DNA from: Sphagnum compactum
Taxonomy: Eukaryota > Bryophyta > Sphagnopsida > Sphagnales
Direction: 5' to 3'
DNA length: 64,000 nucleotides
Assembly: GCA_965153455.1 (NCBI GenBank)
Contig: OZ234503.1
Location: 13,769,118-13,833,117, forward strand
The notes beneath the pieces are model-generated. The model was not told the origin of the DNA, ran no database searches, and was given only the letters and a program-made list of their open reading frames with translations. Below are positions 22,488-34,700 of the stretch, in pieces (position 1 is the stretch's first letter; every line of letters begins with the position of its first letter). Position numbers and translations under genes: made by a program.

Positions 22488-23760
22488 TTGAAAAAATAAA
22501 ATCCTGCAAGTTCGTATCAGTGTTTCTTTTTCATATTTGTGAAGTCAAAATTTTGGGCCATAAATAGCAAAATTGGTCGAAATTACACTAGAAAAACACA
22601 ATTTTCCAAAATTTCCCAAATTTTAATGTCGAAATAAAGCGAAAATTCGCTCCAAAAAAAAACACTGGTTCGTATCATTATCATTATTAATTAATTAATT
22701 AATATTTTTCACTGTCTCTCCCCCCACTTTTGCCGGGTGGTGGCGATTCGTCGTCGTTCGCAGCGGAAGTTCCTCGACTCGGCGTGCAAAGCTCAAAATG
22801 CGACAAATACACTCCACAAATGCTCAACAATAGAAAGCGAAAGAAGAAGAAGAAGAAGAAGATGGAGAATACTGAGAACTGCGTTGTTGTATAATCGAAA
22901 AGCTTTGCCGTTTCTCGCGCTTGTCGTGGCCGTGGTTTTAGAGTGACTCCGTCCCTTCGTCATCAGCATCGTGCCTTCTTTTACAAGCTACAGCTCTAGG
23001 GTTTGTTTTCTTGTTTGTTTTCTTGTTTGGACACTTGTTTGTTAGTTATAGATGCCTGTGTGGCCTTGGTTTTGGTGAAGGAGGTGCGAGGAGTGTTGGA
23101 GAGAGCCGAGGACGGTCCGGAGCACATCTGTTGATGTTTTGTTTTTCTTCTTCTTCTGATGCTGCTGTTGCTGCTGCTGTGAGTTCTGGTGTTTAGGATA
23201 CAGGAATAAGAAGAAGGGAAAAAAGGAAAGAAGATCATAGGCGTTTCATAAGTGCGTTGGAGTTTGCGTGGGGGATACGGGGGCTGTGTTTCTGTTTTTC
23301 CTCCCTCCGAGGAGCTTTAGAATGTGCGCAGGGTTGAGATGGATGTTGTGTTGCTAATGGACTTTTGATAGGCGCTTCGATGTAATTGCAGAGCTTCACA
23401 GCTGTTTAGCTTTGCTTACAGCTGCCTTTTGTTTGGTTGTTTGTTTATTTGTTGTGTGTGTAGAGATATATGTATATATTTGTAAAATAGTTATGGCATT
23501 TCTGATGCTTGTGTAGATGCAGAAGTCCCCGCCTGTTTCGTGTTGGAGGGAGGGATCTGATCTTGCTTGTCTTGTGGCTTTGGAACGACTTTTTGAGAGA
23601 ACGTCTGAGAGAGAGAGATCGGTAGTTTTTTCGTCGATTTTGCTACTTGATTGATGCACTTGGAGTTTCTTGCTTGAAGAATCGCTCTGGTGCTCTGGCG
23701 TCACACTGACTGGCTATGTATTCTTGCGAGATAGATGTATACGTCTAAAGTAGGAGTAGC
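22488..23760. promoter_or_regulatory. Upstream region of the PI4K gene
   Basis: Base composition shifts to GC-richer from about 22730. The region contains GAA, CTT and GCT trinucleotide runs and no convincing ORF. It probably holds the promoter and possibly transcribed leader or leader introns of the downstream kinase gene. I could not place a transcription start. Confidence 0.4.
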
Positions 23761-23771
23761 AGGAGTTTGTC

Positions 23772-24155
23772 GCGGCGTTGTCGTGAACGAAAGTTGAGGA
23801 AAGATTTCGAAAGACGACAATAGATGTTGTAGCATGAGAGTTCGGGAGGCCGCGGAAGCAGATCGGGGTTCTGTTGTACAGAAACTGTTGTTTACATTTC
23901 GAAAGTCGAGAACAAATTTCGGAAGAAGGTTATTTACGAGGACAATAGAAGTTGTAGCATGAGAGATCGGGAAGCCGCGGAAGAAGCAGATCTGGGTTTT
24001 GTTGTACAAAAGTGTCGTTGTGTGCGAAAGTTGAAGAAATATTTTGGAAGATTATCTTTGACGACAATGGATGTTGTAGCATGAGAGGTGGGGAGGCCGC
24101 GGAAGCAGCAGCAGCAGATCGGGGTTTTGTTGTTGTACAGAAGAAGTGTCGTTGT
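23772..24155 (+). repeat. Three tandem leader repeats (115-140 bp each) upstream of PI4K
   Basis: Units at about 23772-23886, 23887-24012 and 24013-24155 each contain gttgtagcatgagag, a cgcggaagcaga-like block and gttttgttgtaca or a close variant. They differ mainly by GCA expansion in the third unit. Each unit supplies one upstream ATG in the same context. Confidence 0.85.
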
Positions 24156-24431
24156 TTACACAGCATTGTAGATAGTTGCAGCGATGGCGGCGACAGGACT
24201 TATGTTGAACCCTGCGGAACCGATCACGTTCCGCACTCGGATGATGCTCCCCGCAGTGGAAGCGATCCAAATCTACCTTGCAACTCTCGGCGCCAACAAC
24301 AGTGTGATGCCTATGAGAGTGCTGAGCTCCGATACGATCGCATCCGTGAAGCTGCGGATCCAGGCGTACAGAGGCTTCTACACAAAACAACAAAGACTCG
24401 TCTACAGAGGTCGCGAACTCACCCGGGATGA
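23834..24431 (+). promoter_or_regulatory. Three tandem upstream ORFs in the PI4K leader
   Basis: uORF1 is 23834-23962 (42 codons plus stop), uORF2 is 23959-24084 (41 codons plus stop) and uORF3 is 24081-24431. All begin M-R and share an EAAE...D..(G)..VVQK pattern; uORF1 and uORF2 both end VVA. The stop of each of the first two overlaps the next start as ATGA. uORF3 runs out of frame past the main ATG at 24184. If this region is in the mature transcript, initiation at the kinase ATG would be reduced. Removal by splicing or a downstream transcription start would abolish the effect. Confidence 0.5.
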
Positions 24432-24635
24432 CTGTTTTGTGAAAGACTACGGTGTGTGCAACGGCGAAGTTGTGCACCTTGTGTTGCGCCTGTCCGATTT
24501 GGTGGATGTGACTGTGAAGACTGCAGACGGCAGACAGTTTTTCAAAGTCGAACGGATCAGGAATGTGAGAGACTTGAAACAGCGCATAGCAGCAAGCAAA
24601 GGAGGAGACTCCCATTCTCCCCTGGATCATCATCC

Positions 24636-24670
<35 letters not shown>

Positions 24671-26210
24671 TGATTTTCCGTGGAAAGACTGTGGAAGACA
24701 ACAAGAGACTGAGCTCCAATGACATTTGTCTTCAAGATGGTATGCTTGTTCATCTCTTGGTGCCCAAATCTGCGAAGGTTCGCTCACGAGTTTTGCGGAA
24801 GGGTGTGGAGCTTTCAGTAGATGTAGTAGAGGATGTTGGGTTTTTCGAGGGTGGGTTTGTGGAGGATGAGCAGGGTTCTGAAGTTCTGCCCTATTCGACA
24901 TCCGCATTGTTGGCCTTGGTTTCCTCTGAGATTCAGCTCAACAGGAGTGATGTTTTGGAGCCAGCGATTGGCGTTTTGAGGTACGATGTTCCAGACGTTC
25001 TAGCAGATTTACTGGCCCGAGCTAGAGCTGGTCTTCATAGTGGGAAGTCTCCTATGTTGTCATCGGATGGATCCGGAGGTGCTTATTTTTTGAAGTGTGA
25101 GTATGGGAAAGAGAATGTTGCCATATTCAAGCCGGTTGATGAGGAGCCTCTGGCCATGAATAATCCGCGTGGCCTTTGTGATGCTTTGAGAGGTGAAGGC
25201 CTTAAGAAAGGTACAAGAATTGGCGAAGGTGCCTTCAGGGAAGTGGCTGCATACATTTTGGATCACCCTGCTGAAGGACGACGATCGACTGTGGGAAAGA
25301 ACCTTCAAGGGTTAGCAGGTGTTCCTCCAACCATGATGGTGCGCTGCTCGCACAAGGCCTTCCACTATTCTTCAGATGACAGCTGGAAATTCCCCAGGAA
25401 GCCAAAGCTTGGTTCTTTGCAGCAGTTTGTGCCTGCATTCAGCAACTGTGAAGACATGGGTCCTGCTAACTTCCCTGTAGATGAGGTGCATAAGATTGCT
25501 GTTCTTGACATGAGACTTGCTAACACTGATCGCAATGGGAGTAACATCCTTGCTTGCCGAGACACTAACAACTCCATCAAGCTTGTCCCAATTGACCATG
25601 GATACTGCCTGCCAGAAAAGGTGAGAAATCCCCACATCTGAACAACCTGACAAAGATATCTAGTTGTTGCGATTATTGTGAACAAGGTGGATTTGAAAAA
25701 GATGCATTCTTGTTCATTTACCTCATGCTGTTTGATTTTGCATTTTCTGGACAAACTTTCATTTTGCACTTGGTTTTGCCATGCAACTTTCTTCTTCCTC
25801 CTCTGATGTGTGTAACTCTATCTTTGCAGTTTGAAGATTGCACCTTTGAGTGGCTATACTGGCCTCAAGCACATGCTCCATTCAAGGAATCCACTTTGAA
25901 ATACATTGCATCATTGGATGCAGAGCAGGATATTGCACTTCTGAGGGAACATGGTTGGTCATTACGTTCTGCATGTGCACGTGTGTTCTGTATCTCAACC
26001 ATGCTATTGAAGAAAGGTGCAGCAGCAGGTTTAACACCTTTTGCAGTTGGATCCATGATGTGTCGGAAAACACTCGACAGAAAGTCACCCATTGAGTTGA
26101 TGCTTGAGGAAGCCGAGGAGAAGATGCTACCCGCTTCGAATGAGCAATCCTTCATGGTTGTGCTGGCTGAAGTCATGGACTCATATGTGAAGAAGGCTAA
26201 AAGTGAGTAA
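24184..26210 (+). CDS. PI4KG: Phosphatidylinositol 4-kinase gamma (type II PI4K) with two ubiquitin-like domains
   Basis: Exons are 24184-25620 and 25830-26210, joined in phase 0 at AAG|gtgag...ttgcag|TTT, giving 605 codons, within the usual plant PI4K gamma range. The start ATG has a strong context (gcgATGGCG). Residues about 28-100 and 108-195 form two ubiquitin-like domains. The second is interrupted by an 11-glutamine run. The kinase half begins near residue 285. It has GGAYFLKCEYGKENVAIFKP for nucleotide binding, GEGAFREVAAYILDHP, the catalytic loop LANTDRNGSN and the DHG metal motif in VPIDHGYCLP, and the C-terminal FEDCTFEWLYWPQA typical of the family. Members either make PI4P or act mainly as protein kinases that bind ubiquitin-pathway partners; sequence alone cannot tell which. 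Confidence 0.95.
24637..24669 (+). repeat. CAG repeat encoding 11 glutamines in PI4K ubiquitin-like domain 2
   Basis: Ten CAG codons and one CAA lie between a His/Pro-rich stretch and the strand LIFRGK. The run therefore lies in the loop before the strand carrying the equivalent of ubiquitin's LIFAGK. The near-pure CAG tract is likely length-polymorphic. Confidence 0.9.
25621..25829 (+). other. Intron of the PI4K gene
   Basis: GT...AG borders (AAG|gtgaga and tttgcag|TTT), phase 0. Reading across restores the conserved CLPEK-FEDCTFEW junction seen in plant homologues. Confidence 0.92.
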
Positions 26211-28935
26211 GGATTTGTATTTGTTGTGTATAGGTCATACAGTGAACAGTTGTATTAATGGGGGGTAGATAGTAGCTCTTTGCCAAGAACATATTAGCAT
26301 TTTTAATTCTTCTGCTGTCAATGAATATGTGCATTCCTCTATTTTGGATTCTGGACGTTATTTTGTTTTGCCTCCAGGATCTGTATCTACAAACCTTTAT
26401 CAACAGATTTTGGACAGAACCTTTGTCCTCTCTCGTATGATCTTCCCAATTTCTAGCTAGTTGTCTAAATGACTAGAACTTGGATTTTCCTGGTGGCTAC
26501 TTGCAAACATGGTCATGAGATACCGATATATGTGAATCTATTCTCGACGTATGAATTGCTGTGTAAAACACATCATTGTACTTGATTTGATGGGTTCTCT
26601 TTGAAGCCAAGCATTGATTTTCTCTTGGCCATTTATGCCTCCTTCTGTGGTGTTTCAAGTTCCTTGTGCATGGCTGGCAAACAGTTCTGTCAAGAACTTT
26701 TAGCATTCTGTCTGTTGTGTTCACATGTGGTGAGAGGTTCATGAGCTTGGGAGGGGGTTGCTGTCTGGCTTCTGGATGCAGATAGGATTCTTCCTTTTTT
26801 TCACAGTTTGACATGTGAGATATGGTTTGTTACGTGGTAGTGGGGATGTAAACTAGAATTAGTGGAGATGCTTGTCTTGGCATGTATATATCTCATATCT
26901 CTTCTCGATCATTTCAATTGAAGAGTTTCACAGGTAGTGACAGTTGATCAGGAGACTATTGCTCTGGCAGAGCTTTTGAAACTGAATGCTTGTTTGGAAT
27001 GGAACTTCGCTGCTTCCAGGTGCACAATTAACTGAGATCTGATGTTTCTTGATGTGCTTACTATGTCCACACTCTATAACATGATGTCCAGTAGTTGTCA
27101 GCCATGAGGTTGCATGCTTTTCAACAGATTCTGTTGTTCATGCAGGTGGGAGAGAACTTGTGCAAGGACTTGTTTTTGTCAGAGGTGGATCAAGGAAATC
27201 TATGGCTGAGCTTGGTTATAGGTAATGTGATGCAAAGCTTTCAGTGTGCCCATCAGAGTGGTTCTTGTGGGTGTTTTCACAACTGCAATGGTGTAGAAAG
27301 GAACATGGTAATATGCTGTTTTGTATCTAATGCATGTACTGTCAAATCTCTAGCCTGCAAAGAGCAGGTACTTTGTATTTTGTGTAATCACAAGTAGTGC
27401 CTCTGGAAGTCTTGTCTTTTTTATTTGGGGATTCCAAATCATGCTTATGACCAAGTGAGTGCAATTGTATTCTCATGTCTTGGATTTTTAGTTTATGCTT
27501 GGATTCCTGCTGTTTGGGTGAGCTTGACTTTGGAACACGAAACACTATGTTAGCAACTATACAGGTAGATGTTTGTTCAGGACTTTTTGTGTACAAGTTT
27601 GAGGCTGCATAGTGTTCGGTGCTAGGTAGGACATGACACTTTCTGGATATAATCTTTGATTATGAACTTAAAAATTCTGCCTCAGGGTTAATGATAAGCT
27701 TTAATGGCTGAATCATGTACAGGGTCATCTTGATGTTATAATTCCATGTTGGTTTGACAATAAGCCCTGCTGCAGAATACTTCATGCTCTGTAATTACTG
27801 TAAATCTATAGGTGACATTGGTCACTATGACATGATTTCCAGTATTGAAATTGCATTTGGATGGGAGGAAAGGACAGTCTACTTCTGGAACTATTTGTGA
27901 CGACAGAACAGAACTGGAACAATCTTTTACAGGGTGATACAAAACAGTTATGGTAAATGAATGAAATCCACTACAAAAGGGAGAAGTCTTCGTGCGTGGA
28001 CTCTCAGGCATGGACTCACTTATATCACATCCGTTTGAAGGGTGATTTGTACATTTAGTACAGGCTAGCAAAATCATAGCAAAATTGTTGGTGATTATAC
28101 ATCATTGGAAATTAGAGAAAGGGGAGTGCCATTCATAAGGATCAGTGCCAAAAGGATAATAGTAACTTCCCAGGTTCTTGGAATCACTTACAAGACTCCA
28201 TACAAAAGCATTCCCAAGAGTTCAGATGCTGAACTTCTGAAAAGAAATTTCTCTTTATTGAGCAACCCTCTTGTCCTCTTTAATAACAGAATCTTTAGAG
28301 GGTAGGACCCTAATGACTACTGTGAACGCATGTTGTGTTCATGTTTACTGCTGGGTTTCACAAGCATCTGCAGAATGACCACTGCAAAACTGGACAATTT
28401 GAATTAATGTCTAGGTTATCTTTTTTGCAATTTGCAACAATTTTAAAACTCTGGTGGTGATCATCTCTTTCCTAAAACCAACCATTTGCAATCAAAGTCA
28501 CAATATCTGAAACAACAATCCAATGCCTTGGTGCTCTAAGAAATCTGCAGTTTCCAGGGCAGTACATTACATCTGCCAGTGACATCCTTGTAAATTGTCA
28601 GGACATATCTTTCAGTCCAAAGTCTTCCATCTATGTTTCAACAATCATCAGTGCACCCGCATCCTTCAACAAAGGCAACAATGTTCCATTTCTGTGTGCT
28701 GCAACTGTATCTACACACACACACAAGTCCATTGCAAATGACTACTATTCAGAATCAAGGAATACAAACTGCTTTCCCTCATTTGCGGTTTACCACAAGC
28801 AACAGTAGTACAATAATTCTGGTGAGTTTGTTCCCACAAAACAAACACAATGTACAGACCATGTACAACATGGAGATGACACAACAATGTGTTTGTCATT
28901 ATTATCCTTTCAATGAGTCTAAGGGTACTACTAAC
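26211..28935. other. PI4K 3' flank and spacer
   Basis: No coding region is supported. The first several hundred bases presumably include the kinase 3' UTR. I looked on the minus strand for the last glutaredoxin exon, expected downstream of 28936, and did not find it. Confidence 0.5.
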
Positions 28936-29425
28936 CATCACAACCTCCAAGGTGTTTGCCCTTGATGAAGATATTGGGCACAGTGTGCTGTTTTGAGATT
29001 TCTACTAGAGCTGCCTGCCTGCATTGCACCTCCATCATCTGCATCACCAACAGATAGATAGAACATGATTAGCACTCGTGTGCATGATGATGTTACATCC
29101 AATCACAGCCCTCTTACTGATTTCCAAGTCTTTCAATCAAAAGCACCACAAGAAAGTCCACTCACATCTAAAATCTAAACCCTAAACCCTTCACCCACAA
29201 GGAAAGAACTTAGACTCTAGAACTGAAGATAAAACAGCTTCACAAAAATGGGTAAGATCACTACAAGCTCCTCAGTTCATATCTTGCACTCGAAACAGGG
29301 GCTGTGGAGATTATCAAGAGCAAAAAACTAACTTACTTTCATTGTTGAGCTCAATAATTTTGCCTGTGGCACCCAAGCTCTTCAACAACTGCTTCACTCG
29401 TGCACAATAGGGACAGTATGTCTTA
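28936..29425 (-). pseudogene. Glutaredoxin (CPYC type) gene fragment, frameshifted
   Basis: Two minus-strand exons are recognisable. 29425-29337 encodes KTYCPYCARVKQLLKSLG followed by GKIIELNNE, which carries the CPYC redox site. 29038-28936 encodes DGGAMQ, then ALVEISKQHTVPNIFIKGKHLGGCD in a shifted frame, which carries the TVP glutathione-binding motif and GGCD. Splice borders are present (acaacag|T, AAA|gtaagt, gatgcag|AT, GATG|gttagt). A GGCA duplication (gcaggcaggcag) within the second exon puts the halves 4 bases out of phase. The N-terminal exon expected upstream (before K of KTYCPYC) and the last exon were not found. This is most likely a decayed copy. Confidence 0.8.
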
Positions 29426-30974
29426 CTGTTGTTACAAGCACCAAAAAAACACCATCATCATCATCAGATCCCCTTCCTTCCTGATCACTTTTCCCAAATC
29501 TTCCACCTCCTTCCTTGATCTCCAAGGTTTAGGGTTTAGGGTTTTAAGCCTATGGCTATGGCATGAAGGATTGTCGGGCAAAGATCATCTCTATAAAGGC
29601 AGGGATATTGTGTTTAGATTCATTATAGAGTATAGTAGCTTAAGGGATTTTGGCCCCTAAGTAATAATAGGTCTATTTTTGTATGAGGATTTTTGAAAGA
29701 TGATATTTTGGCTTGTGTTGAAACTTGAGATTAGTTATAGAGTTTATAATATCTTGAAGGATTTTGGTTTCTTTTAGAGGGTTTTTGAAAGATTATATTT
29801 TTGCATGGTGAAATATTTGAGTTTCCATAATTCTTCTTTTGCCTTGAGCTAATACTTTTTAATGTAAATGGCAAGACCACAGTGTGACACACACACCCCT
29901 TGTTAGTTCTAATTCGGATGTGAATCAATAGTTCAGGGTAAACCCTACTTGGCATGTTCCATAATACCATCATGGTAACTTTCAAACTCTGGTTAGTACA
30001 ATAAAGTAAACCTCAAAAGAAAAAGGGATTCAGCATCAAAAGTTTGCAGTTTCTCATAAAAGGGCTGAACTTAAGGTGAGATTAAAACCTAACACTGAAA
30101 AAGAAAACACTAGCATAATAAAACATGACCTAAAACTTTCTTTCCCCAATGTTGGTGATAATATAAAATGTAACTTCAGTTTTAAATTTGCCTTCATTGC
30201 TAAATTACCTTTCATTGATGTTGTCACTATATTATTATAACTATTTAACAAATATTTTGAATCGAGTGTAATAAATATTTAAATTCAGCATTCAAAACCC
30301 GATATAAGTGAAATTTACTCACTTTGCAAAAAAAGCAACATTTAGTGATGAAAAGAGTTTTCTAGATGGAAAAAGGGCCAAAAGATAGGGTTATTTTCAA
30401 AATAACTTTTATCATGTAATATAAATAATCACATTAGTATGCTAACACATATTTTAGTAGGTACTTAGTTTACCACCCTTGGGCTTTACCTGACACAAAT
30501 AAATGATTGAAAAAGAGAGAAAAAGCCCAAAAGACAAAAGAAGGTTGGGCCCCATAAAAAGGACAAAAGAAAGAGAGAGAGAGAGAGAGTAATGAGGGAA
30601 GAGGTCCAGTTCTAAACGGACCTGGTTCAAAGTGGGCGGATATAGGACCCGAGTTCGGCAAAATGGGTCAGAAAAAGGCCCAGACTTTTTGCTTTCGACA
30701 CTCCAAAGTGTCCGTTTTCGAAGTCTTGGGCGAAAGTTTTGCGACTGTTTACGACCTCAAGATTCTTCGTTTGTCACCTTAACATTGTTCGTTTACTATG
30801 AGCTTTAAGATCTGTTCTTGATCTTCTTGTCCTTGCCAACCAAAAAAAGAAAACATCTCGCCACCCATTTGACTGCAGCAAAGTGGTTGCCGGTCGATGT
30901 TGGTGATTTTCCCCTTGTCACACGGAAAAGCAAAATCTTTTGAGCCCTTCTTGATCTCATTTGGAGGAAATTAG

Positions 30975-31019
<45 letters not shown>

Positions 31020-31251
31020 CATCACATTCTTGTTGGTTGGTTAGTTGGGTGGTAGTTGTTGGTGTTTTTTTTCCTTTTTTGGATAGTGATTCTTTTAAAG
31101 GATTATAAACGTGATTTGGAACTTTGGGGCTCTTTTTTGGGGATTTGAGGCCTTGGGTCGGGGGAAGAGGAGGAGGAGGAAGAAGAGTTGGGGGGGTGGT
31201 GGCGGTGTTGGGTTTTTCTCTCTTTTGTTTTTTGTTGTAGTATTAGGAGGG
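29426..31251. promoter_or_regulatory. Spacer and upstream region of the SIP gene
   Basis: 29596-29662 resembles 1830-1890, so repeat sequence lies where the glutaredoxin first exon would be expected. No ORF is supported. From about 30970 to the SIP start there are GA-rich and T-rich tracts typical of a plant promoter or leader, but no certain TATA box. Confidence 0.4.
30978..31017 (+). repeat. (GA)n microsatellite upstream of the SIP gene
   Basis: A near-perfect AG/GA run of about 40 bases, 235 bases before the SIP ATG. A shorter GA run lies at about 30572-30588. GA tracts are common in plant leaders and are bound by BPC/GAGA factors, which is general knowledge and not shown here. Confidence 0.9.
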
Positions 31252-32837
31252 ATGGGTTTGGCAACGAGAGCTGCGGCGGATGCCTCCATTACATTCCTTT
31301 GGGTGTTTTCCATGGCCTCATTAGGGGCCGTGTCATCGGCACTGGCACCAATTATTGGACTTCAAGGAGGCTCTGGGAAGCTGTACGTGGTCCTGGCACT
31401 CGTTACGCTCCTGATCTTTGTGTTTTCTGCGCTGGGAAAAGCACTTGGAGGTGCAAGCTGGAACCCCACTTCGCTGGTGGCTTTTGCCTATGCTGGAGTC
31501 AGCAAGGACACCCTTTTCTCTCTTGGTATTCGCATGCCAGCCCAGGTATGGTACCCATTTTGATGATACATATGTATACAATATGTGTATCCTCTGGATC
31601 TTCTGGACTTGAAGCATATCTTTCCAGAAGAATTTTTGCCAATTCTTTGCAACTTTGCAGGATTGATCATTTGAACCATGTTAGTAGTAGCTCTTATGAC
31701 ATTGAAAGTGACAGGGTCCAGTTGCAGAAGAATATACACAGAGAGAGCTGAATTGCAATGTTTGAAGTATTCGGAGCCTTACATGGAAAACCAAAAGTAT
31801 GTGGGTGATTGATTGATGCCTAAAATGCTAGTGGAAATTTGTTAGATGGGTATGGAGATTTCTTGATTCTCATTAGAGGTATAATGCATGAGTGCAGATG
31901 ATTGGGGCTGTGGCTGGAGCATTGGCTATACTGGAGGTGATGCCCAAAAATTACTCACATACGTTGGGTGGCCCCAAGCTGAAAGTGCCTCTCTCAATAG
32001 GGTTGCTAGCAGAAGCGGTTTTGACTTTTGCACTCACTCTCACAGTGTTGTGGGCCATTTTGAGAGGTCCACGAAGTCCAAGTGTAAAGACAGGAATAAT
32101 TGTTGTGGCTACCATAATCCTGGTGATGGCAGGAGGAGCATACACGGGTCCTGCAATGAACCCAGCTAATGTAAGAGCTTCTTTTTTTTTTCCTTTTCAC
32201 TATGTTTCATGTTATTGTCATGTTGCAGGCTTATGGTGGTTAGGGTCATCCAGACAACTCTAGTAGAACCCTACAACCACCTGCAAGAGATTCATTGAGA
32301 ATAGTTTTGGTTAGTAATTGGCAGTTCATGTTCTGTTTGCATACCTTTCAAGGATCCTGTTATAGTTTCCTTGAGTGACACCGCTGGCTTCTGATGAGAG
32401 AGTTGATTATTCTTTTAGCTCAGATTTCTTTCTGTGGTTCCACTTCAGACTGAAAGTTGTAGATTGAAAATTTCTCCTCTACTGCTGATGACAGCTCGTT
32501 ATGAGGTGATATGCTTTGAAAAAACACAGCCAGAAATACTGATGATTTTGGTGACTTTGGATGGGTGATGGGGCAGGCCTTTGCATGGGCATTTGTGAGC
32601 AATAAACATACATCATGGGAGCATTTTGCAGTGTACTGGATTGGGCCTATGGTGGGCACAGTGGTGTCTGTTTGGGCCTTCAATCTGTTATTTGTGCCAA
32701 AACGACCTGTCCAGAAGGGAAATGCTGCTGCTGCTGTTAATGGAGAGAGTGACAGAAAGGCAGAAGTGGTCAAGGATGGGTCTGTCAAAAGAAGAGCAAA
32801 AAGGGCAACTCAGGAGGAGTCTGCAAAGGAAGAGTAA
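31252..32837 (+). CDS. SIP1: SIP-type aquaporin (small basic intrinsic protein)
   Basis: Exons are 31252-31545, 31898-32170 and 32577-32837, all junctions phase 0 with GT...AG borders, giving 275 codons. The translation has the six-helix MIP pattern with two half-helix loops. The first reads NPT (GGASWNPTSLV) and the second NPA (GPAMNPANAFAW). Alteration of the third residue of the first NPA with a normal second NPA is the hallmark of plant SIP1 proteins, which sit in the ER membrane and conduct water. The C-terminus extends about 45 residues past the last helix and is rich in Lys/Arg (PKRP, KRRAKRA) and Glu. It is longer than in most SIPs, which are about 240 residues. The start was chosen as the first ATG before the transmembrane region. 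Confidence 0.93.
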
Positions 32838-34364
32838 AGCAAACAAAAAGGCAGCTTAAGAATCCTCTCTTTCCTATTCTTTTTTTCTTATTCTTTTAGT
32901 CCTGCTTTGCATGTGGGTCCCTTACAGTGGTCTGCATTGATTTGTCATTTTTGAAGACAGCATAGTTCTGCCTGTTTGAATTCAGTTCCACTGCATCAAG
33001 GGTGTTATACATTTATATTGACTGAATGGGGTGAATGAAGGTGGAATCAGCTTCTCAAGCAAATGAAGGAAAACCATACCTGTTATGTTTTCTGAGGTGT
33101 AATTATGCAACCTTGGTACAAACTGCATGCACTTTATGAAGGAGCAGGATCATAGAATGTGAAGAGACAAAAACCCATGTATGCTGCCTTTTGTTTCTCT
33201 GACTGATCCTTGATAAATGTTTGGAGGAAGATGCTCAGCATCAGACCCAAGTTGTAATGCTACACTAACAAGAAGTTACAACTACATTCGCAACACTAAC
33301 AAGGGATTGGACCTTGCAGCGTTGCAATATTGATGATAACAATTGCAATGACCACTGGTGACAAAGCTGAAACACCTTGTAGCAATGTCCACTTGGGAAA
33401 AAAAACAAACAATGAAGTCTGCTCCCTTTTTTAGGGGGAGTAACTTGCAAGAACTAATCAATTGATAATGTGCAATTGCACGTTTGTCACTGCTCTGGTG
33501 CCTTGACTACCTACCTATTCATGGTAACTTGCCTGTTTTCACTGCCTACCGCTGGTTACCTAGTCCGTGGTGGGGCAACAGAGAGAGACCCTAACAGCAC
33601 CAGTTGGTGCTGGTGATGTATTGAACTTGTTGCACCTATTTGATCAATGCCTTTCTTATCAAGTTTAACTAATTTGAAGCAAACAGTAAATTCAGTTGAA
33701 AATGGTGATCCTCAATAGAATTTCTAAGAAACCCAATATATGAATAGATATCTTGTATATTTGTTGACCACCGATTAAGGGACAGTATGATGGAAGAATT
33801 TGAAGAGGGTGAGGGATGAAATTTGTGATGTCATAGACTTAGTGTTATCATGGGTACAGAAGACATGTATTCCTAGAGATTGGAAGATGGTGCTTGGATG
33901 GTAACCATCTTGTCTGGTTGAATAAGCCTCATAAAATTCCGACTTCAAGCTGAGGGGCAAAGTTTGCTATTGACTTGCCTAATGGCCTAGCCTCGTTGCT
34001 TTTGTGGGGTGGGAAGAGTTTGGAGGAGGTGTTTGATAAAGGATGTTACTCATATTTGACAATTTGGGACAGCAAGCAAAGTCTTTGATTAGCTTTTTGG
34101 AACAGGCTAAGTTAGACTTGTTGTGAGAAGGAATGGTGAACCATTGGAGTGTGGGAGCCTTGTGGATTGGTTCAATTTCTTTCTTGCTTCCTTCCTAGCT
34201 GGTAGGTGCGGTGAAGAGGGTCCTTGAAAAAAAATTTGTGTCAAAGAAATGTCTTTGTGTTTTGTTGCCGGGGATACATATATCAAATGCAACAATAAAA
34301 CATCCCCTTTTTGACTTACAAGTGAAAATTCTGAAATCCTAAGGAATGAATGCAGGGTGTTTTT
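32838..34364. other. SIP 3' flank and spacer
   Basis: No coding region is supported on either strand; open frames are below 110 codons and unrecognised. The first few hundred bases likely include the SIP 3' UTR. Confidence 0.5.
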
Positions 34365-34368
34365 TTTC

Positions 34369-34700
34369 TTTGCGATGTAACCACATTGGCCATCCTTGGG
34401 TACTATGTCCCAAGGGATTAAGCACTTCACCAGGCAGGGCAGCTTGAAAATGTATGCTGAGGGTGGCCATCATCCACAAGAGGAATTGGCCAAATCTGGC
34501 CACAGGTCTGAGAGGAAAGTAGAAAATTTTAAGAATCCTCTATGTTTTGGCCACTTGCTGGAACCCACTGTCTAAATATGACGAATCCAAATAACATTTT
34601 CTCAAAATCTGGCAACTTTGGTGCATTTTTTCTTTAAAATCCTTTGTCAGATATGCAATGGTTTTTTTTGTGTCAATACAGTGCAAAAATTAGCCAACAA
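34369..34700 (+). repeat. Relative of the TIR element, partial
   Basis: It begins ctttgcgatgtaaccacattggcc, close to the left end of the 20566 element, and contains aattggccaaatctggccac, resembling the 16641 copy. No right end with the inverted repeat is visible. Confidence 0.45.

Noticed and set aside
24052-24753. 233-codon minus-strand frame opposite the PI4K first exon
   Set aside because: Its Leu-rich and His-rich runs are the antisense of the CAG tract and coding exon; the plus strand encodes a clear kinase.
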